DNA from: Candidatus Gastranaerophilales bacterium
GTDB taxonomy: Bacteria; Cyanobacteriota; Vampirovibrionia; Gastranaerophilales; Gastranaerophilaceae
Length of the DNA stretch: 38,424 bases
Direction of reading: 5' to 3'
Assembly: GCA_944323925.1 (NCBI GenBank)
Contig: CALUUI010000017.1
Location: 1-38,424 of the forward strand
Notes under the pieces: generated by a model
What the model was told of the DNA's origin: nothing
Databases searched by the model: none
What the model saw: the letters and a program-made list of their open reading frames with translations, nothing else
Position numbers and translations under genes: made by a program
Shown here: positions 1-7,187 of the stretch, in pieces
How positions within the stretch are numbered: position 1 is the stretch's first letter
Layout: each line of letters starts with the position of its first letter

Positions 1-54
1 GCGAGCCGTATAGAGAAAAATACCGATGAAGCCACATTGGAAATTGAAAATTGA
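1..54 (+). CDS. 3' end of a gene entering from the left (partial)
   Basis: Frame 1 is open from the window edge to a TGA at 52-54 and gives 17 residues rich in Glu, Thr and Lys (ASRIEKNTDEATLEIEN). This looks like the charged tail of a protein whose body lies outside the window. Nothing in the tail identifies it. The stop lies 12 bp before tRNA-Leu. The reading could be chance because the stretch is very short. Confidence 0.35.
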   Translation, partial: ASRIEKNTDEATLEIEN

Positions 55-66
55 ATAAAAATAAAT

Positions 67-147
67 GTCGATGTGGCGGAATCGGTATACGCGCACGTTT
101 GAGGGGCGTGTGGAGAAATCCTTGCGGGTTCAAGTCCCGCCATCGAC
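67..147 (+). tRNA. tRNA-Leu (anticodon GAG)
   Basis: The acceptor strands GTCGATG (67-73) and CATCGAC (141-147) pair over 7 bp. The anticodon stem CACGT/GCGTG encloses the loop TTGAGGG, giving anticodon GAG. A long class II variable arm precedes the T-arm GCGGG-TTCAAGT-CCCGC. The 3' CCA is not encoded (AAT follows). The last 6 bp plus the next 5 (ATCGACAATTA, 142-152) recur at 1665-1675, and the tail from AAGTCCC onward recurs at 1845-1860, so this 3' end appears to be a target site. Confidence 0.95.
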
Positions 148-166
148 AATTATTTAGGAGATTTAA

Positions 167-364
167 ATGAAAATAGCTAAATTGATAACACCTTATGGGA
201 TTATTAAAAATCCACCAGAGATTATTGCTGAAATGGTTATGATACAGCCATTTAATGCAAAAGCTGTAATTGACAAAACGCTTGAAAAAAGTATTCAATA
301 TATTAGAGAAAATGACATAAAAGTTGTACCGAATACTTGTAAAAAGATAAATATTAAAGCCTAA
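167..364 (+). CDS. Hypothetical 65-aa protein
   Basis: A 65-residue ORF starts 20 bp after tRNA-Leu with a good ribosome binding site (AGGAG about 6 nt before the ATG). The protein is lysine- and isoleucine-rich, has no membrane segment and contains one Cys near its end. I recognise no family. It may be the truncated N-terminal part of a larger protein, or cargo of the tRNA-Leu islet. The ribosome binding site is the main argument that it is real. Its stop lies 30 bp before the left 32-bp repeat. Confidence 0.4.
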   Translation: MKIAKLITPYGIIKNPPEIIAEMVMIQPFNAKAVIDKTLEKSIQYIRENDIKVVPNTCKKINIKA

Positions 365-394
365 AACATGTCTTTCAAATTCTATAAAAGTTTA

Positions 395-426
395 ATATTG
401 TAATACTCTAGAGTTGACTGTTTCAT
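395..426 (+). repeat. Left 32-bp direct repeat flanking rhuM-Fic
   Basis: This stretch begins ATATTGTAATAC and ends GACTGTTTCAT. It matches 1567-1598 in the same orientation at 28 of 32 positions. The centre contains the palindrome CTCTAGAG. It lies 51 bp beyond the stop of the RhuM-Fic gene, so the two copies bracket that single gene. Confidence 0.75.
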
Positions 427-476
427 AAAAAATAAGCTATGTTGTTGAAACTGCAAATTAGTTAATTATAATACTT

Positions 477-1484
477 TCATTTTATGACATTATTCAATAC
501 ACTAACAACAATTTGTTTCATTGTCTCCATTTCTTTAGGATTGCTTTCTGCTATTAAAACAGTTAGTGCAAATAATGTTGAATTATCTATAATAGGTTGA
601 TTTTCTTTATATAATATCCCATTTTTTTCTAAGAAATACAGGAAGCAACTTGCTGCAATACGTTTGTTACCATCAGAAAATGAGTGATTTTTTGTAATTA
701 AATACAGTAACATTGCGGCTTTTTCTTCCAATGTCGGATATAACTCATCACCACCAAAAGTTTGATAAATTTGATTAACAGAGCTATCAAAACTTTCATC
801 TTTAGGATTTCCAAAAACATCTGATGCAAATTCAGATTTCATTTCTTTTACAATTTGCAAAAATTCATTTGTTGATATTTTAACAGCTTCTTTTTTTGTC
901 ATTCCTTTATTATCAAGGGTTTTATGGTCAAAATTATCTAATAAATCAAGTCCAAGAGCAAAATTATTTAATATCTTCGCAACAATTTTAGCTTCTTCAA
1001 TATTTTCAAGCTGATTTGTTAAACTTCTAGTAAGTAAATCAACACTAGTCTTAAGAGCTTCTATACTCTCCTGTTGTTGTTTTATTCTTTTTTCATTTAT
1101 TGCATATCCTTTAGTTAGATATTCTTTCAAAATATTAGTTGCCCAAATTCTAAATTGAGTTGCTCTTGAAGAATTAACCCTATATCCCACAGAAATAATT
1201 GCATCAAGATTATAATATTGTGTATCTTTTGTTTGTGTTTTTCCTTTTATTGCACCATGTCTTGTGGTTATTTCCAAAATGGAAACAACCTCTTTTTCGT
1301 TCAGTTCACCATCATTAAAAATATTTTTTAAATGTTTACTTATAGCTGGAACTTTTACGCCAAACAACTCAGCCATTTGTTTTTGTGTAAGCCATATAGT
1401 ATCATTTTCTAATTTTGTATCAAGAAAGATTTGACCATCATCACTTTGATAGATTATTATTTCACCTTTATTTAAGTCTTTCAC
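477..1484 (-). CDS. RhuM-family protein with C-terminal Fic/Doc domain
   Basis: This 335-aa protein is of the RhuM type fused to Fic. The N-terminal part (about 10-130) is a RhuM domain with a helix-turn-helix-like stretch (LTQKQMAELFGVKVPAISKHL) and the YYNLDAIISVGYRVNS segment common to these proteins. A coiled stretch follows (about 130-175). The C-terminal Fic domain carries HSFSDGNKRIAAS (about 266-278), which keeps every element of the HxFx(D/E)GNxR catalytic motif for AMP or other nucleotide transfer to proteins. The start is GTG at 1484 with CAGGAG upstream. No Fic-inhibitory antitoxin motif or neighbouring antitoxin is obvious. The gene is the cargo of the tRNA-Leu islet. The family was named from a Salmonella pathogenicity island; its targets are unknown to me. 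Confidence 0.88.
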   Translation of the reverse strand: MKDLNKGEIIIYQSDDGQIFLDTKLENDTIWLTQKQMAELFGVKVPAISKHLKNIFNDGELNEKEVVSILEITTRHGAIKGKTQTKDTQYYNLDAIISVGYRVNSSRATQFRIWATNILKEYLTKGYAINEKRIKQQQESIEALKTSVDLLTRSLTNQLENIEEAKIVAKILNNFALGLDLLDNFDHKTLDNKGMTKKEAVKISTNEFLQIVKEMKSEFASDVFGNPKDESFDSSVNQIYQTFGGDELYPTLEEKAAMLLYLITKNHSFSDGNKRIAASCFLYFLEKNGILYKENQPIIDNSTLFALTVLIAESNPKEMETMKQIVVSVLNNVIK

Positions 1485-1566
1485 AACAAAAACTCCTGAT
1501 TATTAAACAATCTTAACATAAAATTTATAATAAAATTATGAATAATTAAACCCTAAAAGATTTCTC

Positions 1567-1598
1567 ATATTGTAATATTCTATAGTGGACTGTTTAAT
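1567..1598 (+). repeat. Right 32-bp direct repeat flanking rhuM-Fic
   Basis: This is the partner of 395-426 (28/32 identity, same orientation), lying 82 bp upstream of the rhuM start. Its central part TTCTATAGTG (1578-1587) is also the left arm of an inverted repeat whose right arm is CACTATAGAA (1613-1622). Confidence 0.75.
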
Positions 1599-1623
1599 GA
1601 TTGATATAAGTTCACTATAGAAT
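1577..1623. promoter_or_regulatory. 11-bp perfect inverted repeat upstream of rhuM-Fic
   Basis: ATTCTATAGTG (1577-1587) and CACTATAGAAT (1613-1623) are perfect reverse complements separated by 25 bp. They lie 93-139 bp upstream of the divergently read rhuM GTG. The spacing suits a dimeric binding site, for example a recombinase core or an operator. The left arm lies within the right 32-bp direct repeat, which favours a role in mobility over plain gene regulation. Confidence 0.5.
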
Positions 1624-1664
1624 GTCTTTGAATTATCTCTAAAGGGTTCCATATTCGGGAGCTT

Positions 1665-1675
1665 ATCGACAATTA
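1665..1675 (+). repeat. Second copy of the tRNA-Leu 3' end (candidate attachment site)
   Basis: ATCGACAATTA is identical to 142-152, the last 6 bases of tRNA-Leu and the following 5. A GGGTTC (1644-1649) sits before it, as in the tRNA T-arm, but the bases between are degenerate. A terminator starts at its last base. Confidence 0.5.
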
Positions 1676-1706
1676 AAAAGGGGATAACACTTGTTATCCC
1701 CTTTTT
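1675..1706 (+). terminator. Strong intrinsic terminator
   Basis: AAAAAGGGGATAAC (1675-1688) pairs perfectly over 14 bp with GTTATCCCCTTTTT (1693-1706), leaving a 4-nt loop, so it can act on both strands. It is probably the original terminator of tRNA-Leu, now 1.5 kb away from it. Confidence 0.85.
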
Positions 1707-1741
1707 AATATGTTTGATTGGTGAGGGCTTAATCCGTATTA

Positions 1742-1864
1742 GCGGGTTCAGCGGGAGCGAGCTGAGGCTGGAGTGCTTTTGTTTGGAGTGATGAAATCAC
1801 GAAAACAAAACACGGAATTGCCGTTAAATGCAAGCGACCAAGACAAGTCCCGCCATCGACACCA
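1742..1864 (+). repeat. tRNA-tail element (RtT-like), Leu copy
   Basis: GCGGGTTC (1742-1749), the 5' half of a tRNA-Leu T-arm, is followed by a 95-nt insert. Then comes AAGTCCCGCCATCGAC (1845-1860), the exact tRNA-Leu 3' end, with discriminator A and an encoded CCA (1862-1864). The upstream tRNA-Leu gene has no encoded CCA. The insert folds as GTG/CAC (1773-1775, 1811-1813) plus TTTTGTTT/AAACAAAA, with an inner hairpin GTGAT-GAA-ATCAC (1788-1800). It then reads CGGAATTGCCG and ends CAAGCGACCAAGAC. It is homologous to the elements at 28188, 30052 and 30236. The region carries no credible protein. Confidence 0.8.
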
Positions 1865-1865
1865 T

Positions 1866-1895
1866 AAAAAAGAGAGGTTTTGACCTCTCTTTTTT
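1866..1895. terminator. Bidirectional intrinsic terminator
   Basis: AAAAAAGAGAGG (1866-1877) pairs with CCTCTCTTTTTT (1884-1895) around a 6-nt loop. It follows the tRNA-tail element at once. A-tract and T-tract flanks let it work in both directions. Confidence 0.85.
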
Positions 1896-2096
1896 ATTTT
1901 ATATGCTACAAAAATTTTATCGTCGGGCAAGTATGCCCAACCCACGGATTTTTTGTTTTTGTGCTGTTTATTATTAAAATTGCTTAATTCTTGAGCCAAA
2001 GTATTATATGCGGAGCAATATAAACGACTTGCAACTAGTGATATGAAAGTTATTATGATAATTTTTTAATTTGTTGCTTAGAACTTATTGAATCCT
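1896..2096. other. Intergenic stretch without a gene
   Basis: I see no coding signal here. A small perfect hairpin GGGC-AAGTAT-GCCC lies at about 1925-1938, followed shortly by a T-run (GGATTTTTTG). It could be a weak terminator or a fragment of a dispersed palindromic repeat. The remainder is AT-rich and unstructured. Confidence 0.5.
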
Positions 2097-2894
2097 TTAC
2101 CTTTCAACTTTGTGATAATCAAAAACAAAGTCAACAGAAATACTGTCTCCTGTATAATTTTCAGGAAGAGGTTGAAATGGTGCGGTTAAACGTATTGCAT
2201 TAACAGCAGCTGCATCTGCAGATACGATTCCTGAAGATTGAGTAATTTTGTAGCCCAATAATTCACCATTTTTAGCAATGGTGAAGAGTACTTTGACAAT
2301 TTCACCTTCACTTCCTTTTGGTGGGTTCCAATTTAGTTTAATTCGTCTCTCGAGATTATTCATATATTGATTCCAATCGATATTTGGATTTGAGTTTATT
2401 GACTTTGGCTGAGAATTTTTTGGAATATCAATTTTGTTTGTCGTTCCGACAATATCACTAGCGGAAAGCTGTCTTCCTGAATTTTTGCGACTTGGTGATT
2501 CTTCTCTTTGATAGGTGTTATTTTGTTGAGTTTTATTAGAATTTTTATCACCATCAAATAATGAGGTCATTGATGAGATAACAGTAACAATAACTAAAAA
2601 TATTAATGCTTTTAATATTGCTGTAGTTTGAATTGTTACAGGATTTGAAGCTCCAAAAATTGTTTGTGCATACTTTGAATTATTCTGATATTGAACTCGT
2701 TTTCGGGCTTGTTCTCTTTGAGTGTACGTTTCACCAGTAAAAGGTCGTCCTTCTCTTTCAAAATAGCCCGCCATAAAACCTGCATCATAATCAGGTCCTG
2801 GAAATATATTATAATCATAAACACCCCATTTGAGACCGTCTTCATAGCCTCGATTATAATCAAAATTATTTTTTCCAAATGCAAAAGGTGGCAT
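2097..2894 (-). CDS. Single-pass membrane protein with TonB C-terminal domain
   Basis: This 265-aa protein has three parts. Residues 1-60 carry two short Gly/Tyr motifs (RGYEDGLKWG, AGFMAGYFEREG). A membrane segment follows at about 92-110 (ILKALIFLVIVTVISS). After a Ser/Asn-rich linker comes a TonB/TolA-type C-terminal domain (about 173-262: DWNQYMNNLERRIKLNWNPP, then a 'K.G....YKITQSSG....DAAAVNAI' pattern). Such domains bind outer-membrane or periplasmic partners and sit outside the inner membrane. No exbB or exbD is nearby. Here it is the last gene of the kinase locus, 49 bp after the kinase stop and with a strong AAGGAG site, so it is more likely an output or partner of that locus than a general nutrient-uptake TonB. 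Confidence 0.75.
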   Translation of the reverse strand: MPPFAFGKNNFDYNRGYEDGLKWGVYDYNIFPGPDYDAGFMAGYFEREGRPFTGETYTQREQARKRVQYQNNSKYAQTIFGASNPVTIQTTAILKALIFLVIVTVISSMTSLFDGDKNSNKTQQNNTYQREESPSRKNSGRQLSASDIVGTTNKIDIPKNSQPKSINSNPNIDWNQYMNNLERRIKLNWNPPKGSEGEIVKVLFTIAKNGELLGYKITQSSGIVSADAAAVNAIRLTAPFQPLPENYTGDSISVDFVFDYHKVER

Positions 2895-2943
2895 AATTTA
2901 TTCTCCTTATAGTTTCGAATTTTAATATATGAATTTTTCCTCT

Positions 2944-5505
2944 TTAATACAATTGTGGGTAATAGTAATGCTTTGCTTCTTCTATGCTTTTAAAACATGG
3001 AGTAGAACTACCTTCGCCGCCATCAGGTATTGGTTCATAACTATAACCATTCCCGCTTGGTTGTGTCATTTTGCGATGTCCAACATAATTTTTTATTGGA
3101 GCATAAATAACGTATCGATAGCCATAAGCAGGACTGTGTTTGTCATAGATTGCAACTATTTTTTCTCTTTCATGCATATTCCGTTCTGCTATATTTTTAT
3201 ACCCAATGCTTGTTGGTGCGTAGGAAGAGAGTGGTTCTGGGCTTCTTTCTGTGTTATTTTGTACTGATGTTGGTTCTTTTTGTACTGATGCAGACTTAAC
3301 AGGAGTTATCTTATTAGAAGAAGCAAGATTTGAAGTATTATTTTCTTGAGACTTAGATTTTACAACGTCTGTATCTTTATTTTGACTATTTGCTAAGTTA
3401 TTATTTGTTTTCGTTTCTGATTTAACACTCTTGTTTTTTGATTGGTTATTGATACTTGTATCTATTTTACTTACTTTATTATTTTCTGTACTAGGTATTG
3501 GTCTTGAAACAGAAAGTTTAAAAACAGGCGAATTATCAGGATAATTTGTTTCTACTGTTTGTTTTGCTTGTTTGTTTTGATTATCTTCTTGAGTATTAGT
3601 TGAAATCTCGTTAATTTGAGGTGCAGAAATAGATTCTTTTTGCTTAGAATTATCATTATTATTAGTTCCTTGTGAATTTATTGCAAATATTACTGATAAA
3701 ATAACTGCAATACAAATAAATACAATTCTTCTAAATGGTTGTTTTAATTTTGTTTCCGATATAAAAGCAAAAACAATAATAACCATGAACAATGATAATG
3801 TATAATTCATTAAACTTGACTCGCTAATATTAGGACTAAAACCTTGCAATAGCTCAACATAAAATCCTAATACAAACATTGGTCTTAGCATAGCTCTGTA
3901 TGCAAACTTAAAGACACCTTTAAGAATATACTTTATTACTGCCAAAATGCCATCTGATGTAGCATTATGTACATTTTCAATCTGAGTTGCAAACCATTCA
4001 AAAAGTTGATTATTTTGCTCAGGTATTGGTGGAAAAGAAACAGATTCTCCATTTTTTAATGCATAAATATTTTCAATCCATGAATTTTTATTACTTACAA
4101 TAATATAATAACTTTTTTCATCTAAAGTAATTATTTCTATCGCCTCTATATGTTTTTTTACTTCCTTGATTTCATTTATTGGAATTATTGTAGTACAATT
4201 TTGACCGTTATTATTGCTTTTAAAATATAGATAATCAGAATAAAGATACAATGTTCCATTTATGTATCTCCATTTTTGAAAGAACTTCGCTTTATCCTCA
4301 TAAAGAGCTTGAGAACTTACATTTGAAGATGATTGAACCGCAGCTGTATTATTAGTTTGCATAGCAACTGTTTGAGATGAATTTTGATTTGAAAAATTAT
4401 AGGCTATCTGTGAATAATTATTTCCTACTGTATTTTCCCAGGGCTTAAAACCATATTCTTGTTTGATTTTACACCAAATACATTCACCATCTTTATCGTA
4501 AAAATGATTTTCAATTTTATCGCATTGTACTAAATCATCAATTTGTTTTTTTATAGCATTTATCCACATTTCAGCATCGGGACGTATAACATTATGATCT
4601 GAAGAAAAAGCTTGTTCGAACAAGGATCTAATTTCGTCATTTAATGAGTAATAAATTTTAGAATACATAGAATACATTTCACTTGAATCGGGAGGTAATA
4701 TTCCCATTAGTTTTGCTGAATTACCAAATATAAAATAGCCTTTTGAAATGGATTCCGTAACATCTCCAGGAGTTCCTATACCCACATATGGGTGCTTTCC
4801 CTGCATAACTAATTGAAATATTAAAACTGCAAGTCCAAAATTATCATGATTTACTGTTCTAATTACTTCATGCAAATTAGCCCCTACCAGTTCCGGAGGT
4901 AAAAATTCCGGTTTTGCAACAGTACACATAAAATATTTTTTATTTATCGGTATCTGAAAAGAGTCGCAATCTATAGCATAAACTATCCCATTATCTTTAA
5001 AATCAAATATGCCTTCTTTTTGTGCAACGGTTCTATTTCCAATTAAAAAATTACTTTCATTTATATCTCCTATTATTACACCTTTTTTATGTAAAGCATT
5101 TACTGCACAAGCAAGATTATATGCAACATAGAAAATATATTTCCAATTATTATCTGAAAAATACTCACGTCTATCAATCGGATCTGCAAGCAAGTGAAAA
5201 GTATTGCAATATTTTATTTTATTCATTATAAAACCAACAGGTTGATTGTCCTTATATATTATTCTTTGTGGCCATCCTGCTTTTGACATAATTGTATCAT
5301 CACAAATATCACACATTGTTTTAAGTTTTCTAATTAATTTCTCGTATTCTGTAGGCTTTTTATTTCTTTTTTTGTCATTATATATTTTTACAACTAAATT
5401 CGGGTCCCCTTCAATATTGTAAACATCGCCTTCGCCTCCTGAGGTTGGCGTCCCGATTGTTCTGATTATATTTCCATCACTATCAACAAATTCTAAATTT
5501 TCCAT
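2944..5505 (-). CDS. Transmembrane protein kinase-like protein (TerY-P-type kinase)
   Basis: The 853-aa protein begins with a Ser/Thr-kinase-like domain (about 12-300). It has a glycine-rich loop (GTPTSGGEGDVY, 18-29), a VAIK-type lysine (K40 in VVKIY), a catalytic loop GDINESNF (D147, N152) and a metal motif DCD (D179) in place of DFG. A short Cys-rich stretch follows (ECIWCKIK, about 340). Hydrophobic segments lie at about 550-635, including SLFMVIIVFAFI and IVFICIAVILSVIFAI. A long Asn/Ser/Lys-rich linker and a conserved-looking Tyr/Gly-rich tail (YGYRYVIYAP) end it. All main catalytic residues are present, so activity is plausible. Linkage to PP2C and vWA genes points to the TerY-P triad kinases. 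The membrane anchor and tail domain are the odd additions. AAAGG precedes the ATG. Confidence 0.8.
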   Translation of the reverse strand: MENLEFVDSDGNIIRTIGTPTSGGEGDVYNIEGDPNLVVKIYNDKKRNKKPTEYEKLIRKLKTMCDICDDTIMSKAGWPQRIIYKDNQPVGFIMNKIKYCNTFHLLADPIDRREYFSDNNWKYIFYVAYNLACAVNALHKKGVIIGDINESNFLIGNRTVAQKEGIFDFKDNGIVYAIDCDSFQIPINKKYFMCTVAKPEFLPPELVGANLHEVIRTVNHDNFGLAVLIFQLVMQGKHPYVGIGTPGDVTESISKGYFIFGNSAKLMGILPPDSSEMYSMYSKIYYSLNDEIRSLFEQAFSSDHNVIRPDAEMWINAIKKQIDDLVQCDKIENHFYDKDGECIWCKIKQEYGFKPWENTVGNNYSQIAYNFSNQNSSQTVAMQTNNTAAVQSSSNVSSQALYEDKAKFFQKWRYINGTLYLYSDYLYFKSNNNGQNCTTIIPINEIKEVKKHIEAIEIITLDEKSYYIIVSNKNSWIENIYALKNGESVSFPPIPEQNNQLFEWFATQIENVHNATSDGILAVIKYILKGVFKFAYRAMLRPMFVLGFYVELLQGFSPNISESSLMNYTLSLFMVIIVFAFISETKLKQPFRRIVFICIAVILSVIFAINSQGTNNNDNSKQKESISAPQINEISTNTQEDNQNKQAKQTVETNYPDNSPVFKLSVSRPIPSTENNKVSKIDTSINNQSKNKSVKSETKTNNNLANSQNKDTDVVKSKSQENNTSNLASSNKITPVKSASVQKEPTSVQNNTERSPEPLSSYAPTSIGYKNIAERNMHEREKIVAIYDKHSPAYGYRYVIYAPIKNYVGHRKMTQPSGNGYSYEPIPDGGEGSSTPCFKSIEEAKHYYYPQLY

Positions 5506-5529
5506 ATTTCAATACCTTTAATTAATTAT

Positions 5530-6342
5530 TTAATTGTAGCCATAAGGATTATAAGAAGCTCCTTTGCCTAAATTACATCTTTCGCAAAGCGTTCTTAGGT
5601 TTGAAAGTTCCGTTTTCCCCCCCTTAGACACAGGCACTATGTGGTCAACATGAAGTTTTACACCATCTCTAGCGCTTGCACCACATATTACACATCTATG
5701 GCCATCTCTATTCAACACCTGATAACGCAATTTATCAGTCATCAATGAACGTTGATATTGTGCTGATTGCCTGTATTGTCTTGCTTTTAAACACTCATTA
5801 CAATAATACTCTATATTATTTGAATTTAACTGAAAAATTTTTCTATAATGATTCTTCCCTTTTGGACTTGTATATAAAACGATCACATGTATAACCAAAT
5901 CAAGTGCAGGCTTTAACCTTTCCTTATTACACTCCCAAACCTCTAATTTTCTAAAAAAGAACTCGTTTAAAATAGTATTTTGCGTTAATTTTTTGTAGTC
6001 ATAATTACTGTTTAAAATACAATCAAATTGCCTTTGATATAAATTATAATGTTTCCAATTGTATTTTAAATCCTCTAGGGTTCTTAAATATCTGTTTAAA
6101 TTTTCGTCAATAATAGCTATTGTAAAATTATCAATATTAAAATTATCAAATTGAGGTTTTTTATTGCAAATTTTTTGATACTTTTCTATTGAATTAAAGG
6201 TTTTAAAATTTTGTTTTACATTTAAATCCCTAATATATTTTAAACAAATACTATTATTTCTAACAAATTCAATATTTTTGATGTAGAATAAATAAGCCAG
6301 TATTAAAACTATTAATATACAAATAGCAATTAGAATATTCAT
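5530..6342 (-). CDS. Membrane-anchored HNH endonuclease
   Basis: This 270-aa protein starts with a hydrophobic helix (residues 2-22, ILIAICILIVLILAYLFYI). A charged helical middle follows, and then a classical C-terminal HNH domain: RYQVLNRDGHRCVICG, HVDHIVPVSKGG, LSNLRTLCERCN. Both CxxC zinc pairs (CVIC, CERC) and the catalytic His in VDHI are present, so metal-dependent DNA or RNA cleavage is expected. It sits 9 bp after the PP2C gene and 24 bp before the kinase gene, inside the operon. An N-terminal membrane helix on an HNH nuclease is unusual. It would keep the enzyme at the envelope, near incoming DNA or near its kinase partner. Confidence 0.87.
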   Translation of the reverse strand: MNILIAICILIVLILAYLFYIKNIEFVRNNSICLKYIRDLNVKQNFKTFNSIEKYQKICNKKPQFDNFNIDNFTIAIIDENLNRYLRTLEDLKYNWKHYNLYQRQFDCILNSNYDYKKLTQNTILNEFFFRKLEVWECNKERLKPALDLVIHVIVLYTSPKGKNHYRKIFQLNSNNIEYYCNECLKARQYRQSAQYQRSLMTDKLRYQVLNRDGHRCVICGASARDGVKLHVDHIVPVSKGGKTELSNLRTLCERCNLGKGASYNPYGYN

Positions 6343-6351
6343 TAAACTTTA

Positions 6352-7185
6352 CTAAATACTCCTATCAAAATCCTTAACAGATGTTATAACTACTAGTGTT
6401 TTGTCATCGTCTGTCCTGCTGTTTACCCTTTCACAATTTAAAAAACCGGTAATAAAATCTGCAACATCTTGATTGAAGCCTATATTATAAGATTCAATAA
6501 GCTGATCAAATATAGGGTTAAAAAATTTTACATGAGGTCTTTGTAAAGCAAAATCGAAAGAAATTAATTCAATCCCATCAGTATGCATTACAAGCCTTTT
6601 TATATTATCTGAGTTATACTCAAACTTGAAGTTTTCTGAAATATTTTTTTCTGTTGCAAAAAATGTGGTATTCAGATATTCTCCATTTTGAGGAAGAAAA
6701 ATACATCTTAATTCATCAGAATTTCCCTTTGCTATTATACCGTCTCCGATTTGAACAAAAATATTTCCTTTTTCACTAAGAACGGCGAATAGAAAAGTTG
6801 TTGCAAATTCTTTTGTAGAATCAATTTTATAAAGCTTGACAGTCCTTTTAATTACATTTTGAAAATGTACAAACCAAGATAAAATTGTATCACGCTCAAG
6901 CGTGTTAATTTCGTTACCAATTAGCCAATTTTTAAATTTTCTAATAAATAATTTGCAAAGATATTTAGAAGACGCATCTGAGTGTTTTGCACTTCCTGCT
7001 CCGTCTGCTAATGCAGAGAAGAGATAATTAACACCATTTATAACTTTTTCTTCTACAAGGCAAAAATCTTGTTTTACTGTTCCGTCATTAATGTGTGAAG
7101 TACCAATAACGGATGCAAACGCATATTTCCAACCGGAAATATGCGTATTAACATTTCCATTATTAGTTTCTGATAAAGCAATCAT
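6352..7185 (-). CDS. PP2C-family protein phosphatase
   Basis: This 277-aa protein shows PP2C metal-site motifs in order: WKYAFASVIGTSH, KQDFCLV, the signature ALADGAGSAKHSD (about 58-70), VQIGDG (about 142) and SRTDDDKTLVVI near the end. It should remove phosphate from Ser/Thr and is the natural antagonist of the kinase two genes downstream. The start is ATG at 7185, only 2 bp past the vWA stop, so the two are translationally coupled. The size is close to that of stand-alone PP2C proteins in TerY-P loci. Confidence 0.88.
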   Translation of the reverse strand: MIALSETNNGNVNTHISGWKYAFASVIGTSHINDGTVKQDFCLVEEKVINGVNYLFSALADGAGSAKHSDASSKYLCKLFIRKFKNWLIGNEINTLERDTILSWFVHFQNVIKRTVKLYKIDSTKEFATTFLFAVLSEKGNIFVQIGDGIIAKGNSDELRCIFLPQNGEYLNTTFFATEKNISENFKFEYNSDNIKRLVMHTDGIELISFDFALQRPHVKFFNPIFDQLIESYNIGFNQDVADFITGFLNCERVNSRTDDDKTLVVITSVKDFDRSI

Positions 7186-7187
7186 TA

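Larger units (their letters stand above)
148..1675. mobile_element. Putative islet inserted at the 3' end of tRNA-Leu, carrying rhuM-Fic
   Basis: The tRNA end plus flank ATCGACAATTA (142-152) is repeated exactly at 1665-1675. There it is followed by a strong terminator such as would normally sit behind a tRNA. Between the copies lie a 65-aa ORF and a RhuM-Fic gene bracketed by 32-bp direct repeats. Integration at tRNA 3' ends leaving such a direct repeat is typical of site-specific elements. No integrase is present, so this would be a cassette moved in trans or a decayed remnant. The 11-bp repeat alone is short; the combination is what persuades. Confidence 0.45.

Noticed and set aside
1748-1999. 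83-aa minus-strand open frame across the Leu tRNA-tail element
   Set aside because: It reads antisense through a tRNA-like tail, a terminator and structured repeat. Its composition is dictated by these, and there is no ribosome binding site.
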